Shown here: positions 6,613-9,076 of the stretch, one piece after another
Layout of the letters: every line of letters begins with the position of its first letter
Numbering within the stretch: the stretch's first letter is position 1
Source: Candidatus Omnitrophota bacterium
GTDB taxonomy: Bacteria > Omnitrophota > Gorgyraeia > Gygaellales > Profunditerraquicolaceae
Assembly (NCBI GenBank): GCA_028714055.1
Contig: JAQTNB010000035.1
Coordinates: 1 to 9,076, forward strand
DNA: 9,076 nt
Direction of reading: 5' to 3'
Program-made: the position numbers and the translations under genes
Notes under the pieces: model-generated
The model's input: the letters and a program-made list of their open reading frames with translations, nothing else
Database searches by the model: none
What the model was told of the DNA's origin: nothing

Positions 6613-7371
6613 TTAATCCGCTCCGGTGCGGTATTCCCGCATCACCATGGTATACCCCACCCCTCCTGTCCCGGTCAGCTTTACCGGGATGCGGCGCTCG
6701 TCTGCGGTGATCCAGATCTCGAATTTCTTGGGAGTGCTCTCAAAATGGTAGGCCTTAAACGTGCCGGCGGGGACCTTCACCTCTTCTATCGCAGCAAGCT
6801 TGATGACGAACTGCTGCTGCGGAAGCTCAGCGGTAAAACTCCAGCCCGCGGAAAGCCCCTGCACATGGCGCACGTAAAAAGGAAGTAGAACCGCGTTGTG
6901 AATGGGCGCTTTTTTACGCAGGGAAGTCGCCTGAGACCCCTTGCCTTCGTGTTTTGTCACGCGCAAAGAGAATGTTTCCTGGTCATACTCCTCGACGATC
7001 TTCTCCCGGCGCGGCCAGATATTGATATCGCGCTCGACGCGTAAAGGAAGGAGCGTGCGCGGATCGCTATAGATACGCTCCATATCCCTGAACCGCGCAA
7101 GCTGCGTATAAAACGTCATCAAGCAGGCCTCCCGGCCTTCAAGGTTTTGCAGGCCGCGGTAATTAAAGGTCGCCCTGCCGACGCTCACGGCGCCGAGCTT
7201 CACGGTGTAAACGATCTCTTCCCCCGCGAAATTAAAAGGCTTACTGTCTGTGCCGGAAGAAGGCGGCTGCCCTGTTGCCCGCGGACCGGCCAGCATGGAG
7301 AAGAGAAGAAATAACGCCGCGCCGGATATGGCGGCCCCGGCAATGGCAAGCCTCCTTGAGATTATCTGCAT
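6613..7371 (-). CDS. DUF3108 domain-containing exported protein
   Basis: A 252-residue protein with an N-terminal export signal. The basic n-region MQIISRR is followed by a hydrophobic stretch (about 8-29), and RATG before QPP (31-34) is a plausible signal peptidase I site. There is no lipobox cysteine. The mature part matches DUF3108 in pattern: GEEIVYTVKLGAVSVGRA (50-67), a run of alternating beta strands, VPAGTFKAYHFE (200-211) and IWITADERRIPVKL (219-232). The family is found in Gram-negative bacteria, is predicted periplasmic, and has no assigned biochemical role. Three starts are possible: TTG at 7407, ATG at 7380 and ATG at 7371. I prefer 7371 because a consensus -10 box covers the ATG at 7380 and predicts transcription starting at 7371. 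It lies between dus and mnmA. Confidence 0.85.
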   Translation of the reverse strand: MQIISRRLAIAGAAISGAALFLLFSMLAGPRATGQPPSSGTDSKPFNFAGEEIVYTVKLGAVSVGRATFNYRGLQNLEGREACLMTFYTQLARFRDMERIYSDPRTLLPLRVERDINIWPRREKIVEEYDQETFSLRVTKHEGKGSQATSLRKKAPIHNAVLLPFYVRHVQGLSAGWSFTAELPQQQFVIKLAAIEEVKVPAGTFKAYHFESTPKKFEIWITADERRIPVKLTGTGGVGYTMVMREYRTGAD

Positions 7372-7378
7372 GCTCTTC

Positions 7379-7407
7379 ATTATATCAGAGTGTGTTGAGC
7401 TTCTCAA
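7379..7407 (-). promoter_or_regulatory. Sigma70-type promoter for the DUF3108 gene, predicting a leaderless mRNA
   Basis: TTGAGA (7407-7402, five of six) is separated by exactly 17 bases from a perfect TATAAT (7384-7379). The -35 lies in the last codons of dus and the -10 spans the bases after its stop. Seven bases separate the -10 from the ATG at 7371, so the expected first transcribed base is the A of that codon. No Shine-Dalgarno sequence is present for any candidate start. Confidence 0.65.
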
Positions 7408-8347
7408 TGGCCCCGGACATCTCCTGAAGGGTCCTGATGCGGTAGGCCTTTTCTCTTAAGGGGCGGATCCTGCGCATCCCGCGGGTATACCAGGTGAAAA
7501 ATTTGCGAAAGATCACGACGCCGTTCCTCTGGCCGTAGAAATCTACGCAGAGGCGCAGGTGTTCCTGCATCAGCGAGGTCGTCTCCTGGCGGGAGGGTTT
7601 CGCGGGCACGCTGCCGGTCTCCAGGTATTGCTGCACCTGGCGGAATATCCAGGGGTTACCCAGGGCCCCGCGGGCGATATTGATGGCATCGCAGCCTGTC
7701 TCATCAAACATCTTTTTGGCAAGCAGAGGAGAAAAGATATCTCCGCTTGCGATCACCGGGATAGAGAGCGCTTTTTTGACCTGCCGTATCGTTTGGTAGT
7801 CGACCCTGCCGCTGTACACCTGCGCCCTGGTCCTGCCGTGGATACATACCGCCCGCACTCCGGCATCCTGGGCATAGAGCGCCACTTCCCGCGCGTTGAC
7901 ACAGGTGGCATCCCAGCCGATACGTATCTTGACCGTTACGGGGGCTTGCGAATTATCCACGACGAGCTTAAGCAGTTCGCCGAGCCTGCGCGGCTCCCGC
8001 AGCAGGCCTGCCCCTTCGCCCCTGCGCACCACTTTTCGCATCGGGCAGGCGGCATTAAAATCAAGGATGTCAAACTTATAATTTTTGAGGATATCCAGCG
8101 CCCGCAGGATGTAGGCTGGCTCGCACCCCAGAAGCTGCACCCCTAAAGGCCGGTCTTGCGGAGTGGTGGCCAGCATCCGGGCAGTATGCATGCTGCGATA
8201 ACCCAAAGAGCGCGCGTTGATCATCTCCACGAATGCCAGCTCGCAGCCAAACCTGCGGTTGATAAGGCGAAAAGGAAGGTCGCTGATACCGGCAAGCGGT
8301 GCCAGGATAAGGCGCGAATGTATGGTAAGCGGGCCGATCTCAAACAT
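7385..8347 (-). CDS. dus: tRNA-dihydrouridine synthase, DusB/NifR3 type
   Basis: A 320-residue FMN enzyme that reduces specific uridines in the tRNA D-loop to dihydrouridine. The TIM-barrel landmarks are LAPLAGISDLPFR (15-27, FMN binding), VQLLG (70-74), DFNAACPMRKVV (96-107) with Cys101 as the catalytic acid, KIRIGWD (140-146), CIHGRTRAQVYSG (168-180), SGDIFS (201-206) and ARGALGNPWIF (225-235, phosphate binding). The C-terminal helical domain (about 245-320) is complete. The canonical NxGCP core appears here as NAACP, a mild variant. The frame is open to a TTG at 8389, but I choose ATG 8347: family proteins start there, and a promoter -10 box sits six bases before it. The site specificity (U20, U17 or U16) cannot be read. 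It lies 45 bases after the TonB receptor gene. Confidence 0.95.
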   Translation of the reverse strand: MFEIGPLTIHSRLILAPLAGISDLPFRLINRRFGCELAFVEMINARSLGYRSMHTARMLATTPQDRPLGVQLLGCEPAYILRALDILKNYKFDILDFNAACPMRKVVRRGEGAGLLREPRRLGELLKLVVDNSQAPVTVKIRIGWDATCVNAREVALYAQDAGVRAVCIHGRTRAQVYSGRVDYQTIRQVKKALSIPVIASGDIFSPLLAKKMFDETGCDAINIARGALGNPWIFRQVQQYLETGSVPAKPSRQETTSLMQEHLRLCVDFYGQRNGVVIFRKFFTWYTRGMRRIRPLREKAYRIRTLQEMSGAIEKLNTL

Positions 8348-8353
8348 CCTGCT

Positions 8354-8382
8354 ATTGTATCGGGAAGCACCTCCCGCGTCAA
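8354..8382 (-). promoter_or_regulatory. Sigma70-type promoter for dus, predicting a leaderless mRNA
   Basis: TTGACG (8382-8377) and TACAAT (8359-8354), each five of six matches to consensus, are separated by exactly 17 bases. Only six bases (AGCAGG) lie between the -10 and the ATG at 8347, so initiation is expected at or within a base or so of the start codon. The AGG directly abuts the ATG and is too close to act as a ribosome-binding site. Confidence 0.65.
8361..8376 (-). repeat. Imperfect palindrome filling the dus promoter spacer (possible operator)
   Basis: CGGGAAGCACCTCCCG has perfect five-base arms (CGGGA/TCCCG) and matches its own reverse complement at 12 of 16 positions. It occupies 16 of the 17 bases between the -35 and -10 boxes of the dus promoter. 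It is not followed by a T run, so it does not look like a terminator for the receptor gene. An operator role is an inference from its position. Confidence 0.35.
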
Positions 8383-8392
8383 GGAACAAGCG

Positions 8393-9076
8393 CTACCAGG
8401 TAAAGCGCATCCCGCATTCGGCGTACCTCGCCGGCTCTGCCACTCCTTCGATCTCCTGGTATTCCGTGCCCAGCAGGTTCTCAAAACTCAAAAAAACCGC
8501 TGCCTTGCCGAAAGGGTATTCGAATTTCGCATCCAGGAGCACCCAGCCGTCGCGGGCCGGTTTCTTCTTATACCTGATCCCGATCGCCTGCGCCCCTCCC
8601 AAGGCACGCACGATAACGCGCACTGCCCCCTGATGCCTGGCATAGTTTACGCCGTATTTATACAGGTAGCCGTCATCCTCAAGGTTTCGCTGCGCGAACG
8701 TATATGTCTCTTCAAGCGAAACAGTATCGCGTAATTCCTGGCGCGCATATGCCTCGATCCCGCGGGTGGTCCCGCGGTCGATATTCCGCGCTTCCCACAA
8801 AGCCTCAACCGGGCCGGACTTCACCCAATCTATGATATTCTTTTCTTTCCTGACAAAAAACGTCACCCCGCAGGAGCTCGCTCCTTGCCGATGATCAAAA
8901 CCTGCCTCATAATCAAAAGACCGTTCCGGAGAAAGCCCGGGATTCCCCCACGTGGTCGGATCGCCGTAATAAAGCTCGGTAAACGACGGAAGCCTGATGT
9001 GAGAGGATAGCGCGCTGCGCACATAAAACCCCTCCCAAACCTTCCAGTGCCCCTTGAGGCTATACATAAGCGAGTC
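8393..9076 (-). CDS. TonB-dependent outer-membrane receptor, BtuB-like, C-terminal part
   Basis: The last 227 residues of a TonB-dependent receptor; the frame stays open to the window edge, so the plug, TonB box and most of the barrel lie outside. Such receptors take up scarce ligands such as cobalamin or iron chelates across the outer membrane using TonB energy. The typical late-barrel motif RLPSFTELYYGDPTTWGNPG is followed by LSPERSFDYEAGF. ARNIDRGTTRGIEAYA and the final NLLGTEYQEIEGVAEPARY are also characteristic. The protein ends MRFTW, with the terminal aromatic residue that the BAM machinery recognises in outer-membrane barrels. The motif style resembles BtuB-type receptors more than siderophore receptors, but the ligand cannot be assigned from this part. 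The stop is a TAG at 8395-8393. No clear terminator follows before the dus promoter. Confidence 0.92.
   Translation of the reverse strand, partial: DSLMYSLKGHWKVWEGFYVRSALSSHIRLPSFTELYYGDPTTWGNPGLSPERSFDYEAGFDHRQGASSCGVTFFVRKEKNIIDWVKSGPVEALWEARNIDRGTTRGIEAYARQELRDTVSLEETYTFAQRNLEDDGYLYKYGVNYARHQGAVRVIVRALGGAQAIGIRYKKKPARDGWVLLDAKFEYPFGKAAVFLSFENLLGTEYQEIEGVAEPARYAECGMRFTW

Noticed and set aside
6613..6640. CCGC/GCGG inverted repeat at the end of the DUF3108 gene as a terminator
   Set aside because: The stem is only four pairs, is made by coding bases, and no T run follows it; mnmA begins 19 bases after the stop.
7559..8146. A 195-codon plus-strand frame opposite dus
   Set aside because: It lies inside the well-supported Dus coding region, has no recognisable domain and no ribosome-binding site.
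8348..8389. Extension of dus to an upstream TTG
   Set aside because: The extra 14 residues do not resemble the family, and the extension would run through the -35 and -10 boxes of the dus promoter.
1..9076. CRISPR arrays, tRNA or rRNA genes, insertion sequences or phage genes
   Set aside because: No regularly spaced direct repeats, cloverleaf-like sequence, transposase or integrase motifs or terminal inverted repeats were seen; the DNA is almost fully occupied by housekeeping and metabolic genes.

Overview
The window is about 9 kb of compact bacterial chromosome with every recognisable gene on the minus strand, so genes are described here from high to low coordinates. Ten protein genes fill it almost completely: the largest gap between coding regions is 89 bases, and several neighbours overlap. 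No rRNA, tRNA, CRISPR, transposase or phage gene is visible. The gene set suggests a Gram-negative anaerobe: a TonB-dependent outer-membrane receptor, a secreted DUF3108 protein, and an iron-sulfur/flavin electron-transfer pair of the kind found in cytosolic [NiFe]-hydrogenases. The protein style and the moderately GC-rich DNA would fit an uncultured lineage such as Omnitrophota, but this is an impression, not a demonstration.

Region 1 (9076-6613) holds the C-terminal part of a BtuB-like TonB-dependent receptor, a DusB-type tRNA-dihydrouridine synthase and a DUF3108 envelope protein. The last two genes each have a strong sigma70-like promoter whose -10 box sits only 6-7 bases before the start codon, which predicts leaderless mRNAs.

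Region 2 (6593-1778) is a tightly packed run: mnmA (tRNA 2-thiouridylase), nadA (quinolinate synthase), an S4-less RluA-type pseudouridine synthase, uppP (undecaprenyl-diphosphatase), a PfkB-family kinase and a YqeY-domain gene. Overlaps of 7, 17 and 4 bases suggest translational coupling. A locally AT-rich 3' end of uppP contains a TATAAT box that could drive the kinase separately.

Region 3 (1784-1) begins with a possible terminator after yqeY, then a promoter with a consensus TTGACA box and a leader that could fold over the start codon. It then encodes the beta (two [4Fe-4S]) and gamma (FAD/NAD(P)) subunits of a HydBG/AsrAB-type module. The catalytic subunits expected next lie beyond the window, so group 3b [NiFe]-hydrogenase is the favoured but unproven identity.

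The themes are RNA modification (Dus, MnmA, RluA-type, possibly YqeY), cofactor and envelope housekeeping (NadA, UppP, DUF3108, TonB receptor) and an anaerobic redox operon. I see no clearly new multi-gene system. The most unusual signals are regulatory: the paired leaderless promoters, a palindrome filling one promoter's spacer, and the start-codon hairpin before the redox operon.
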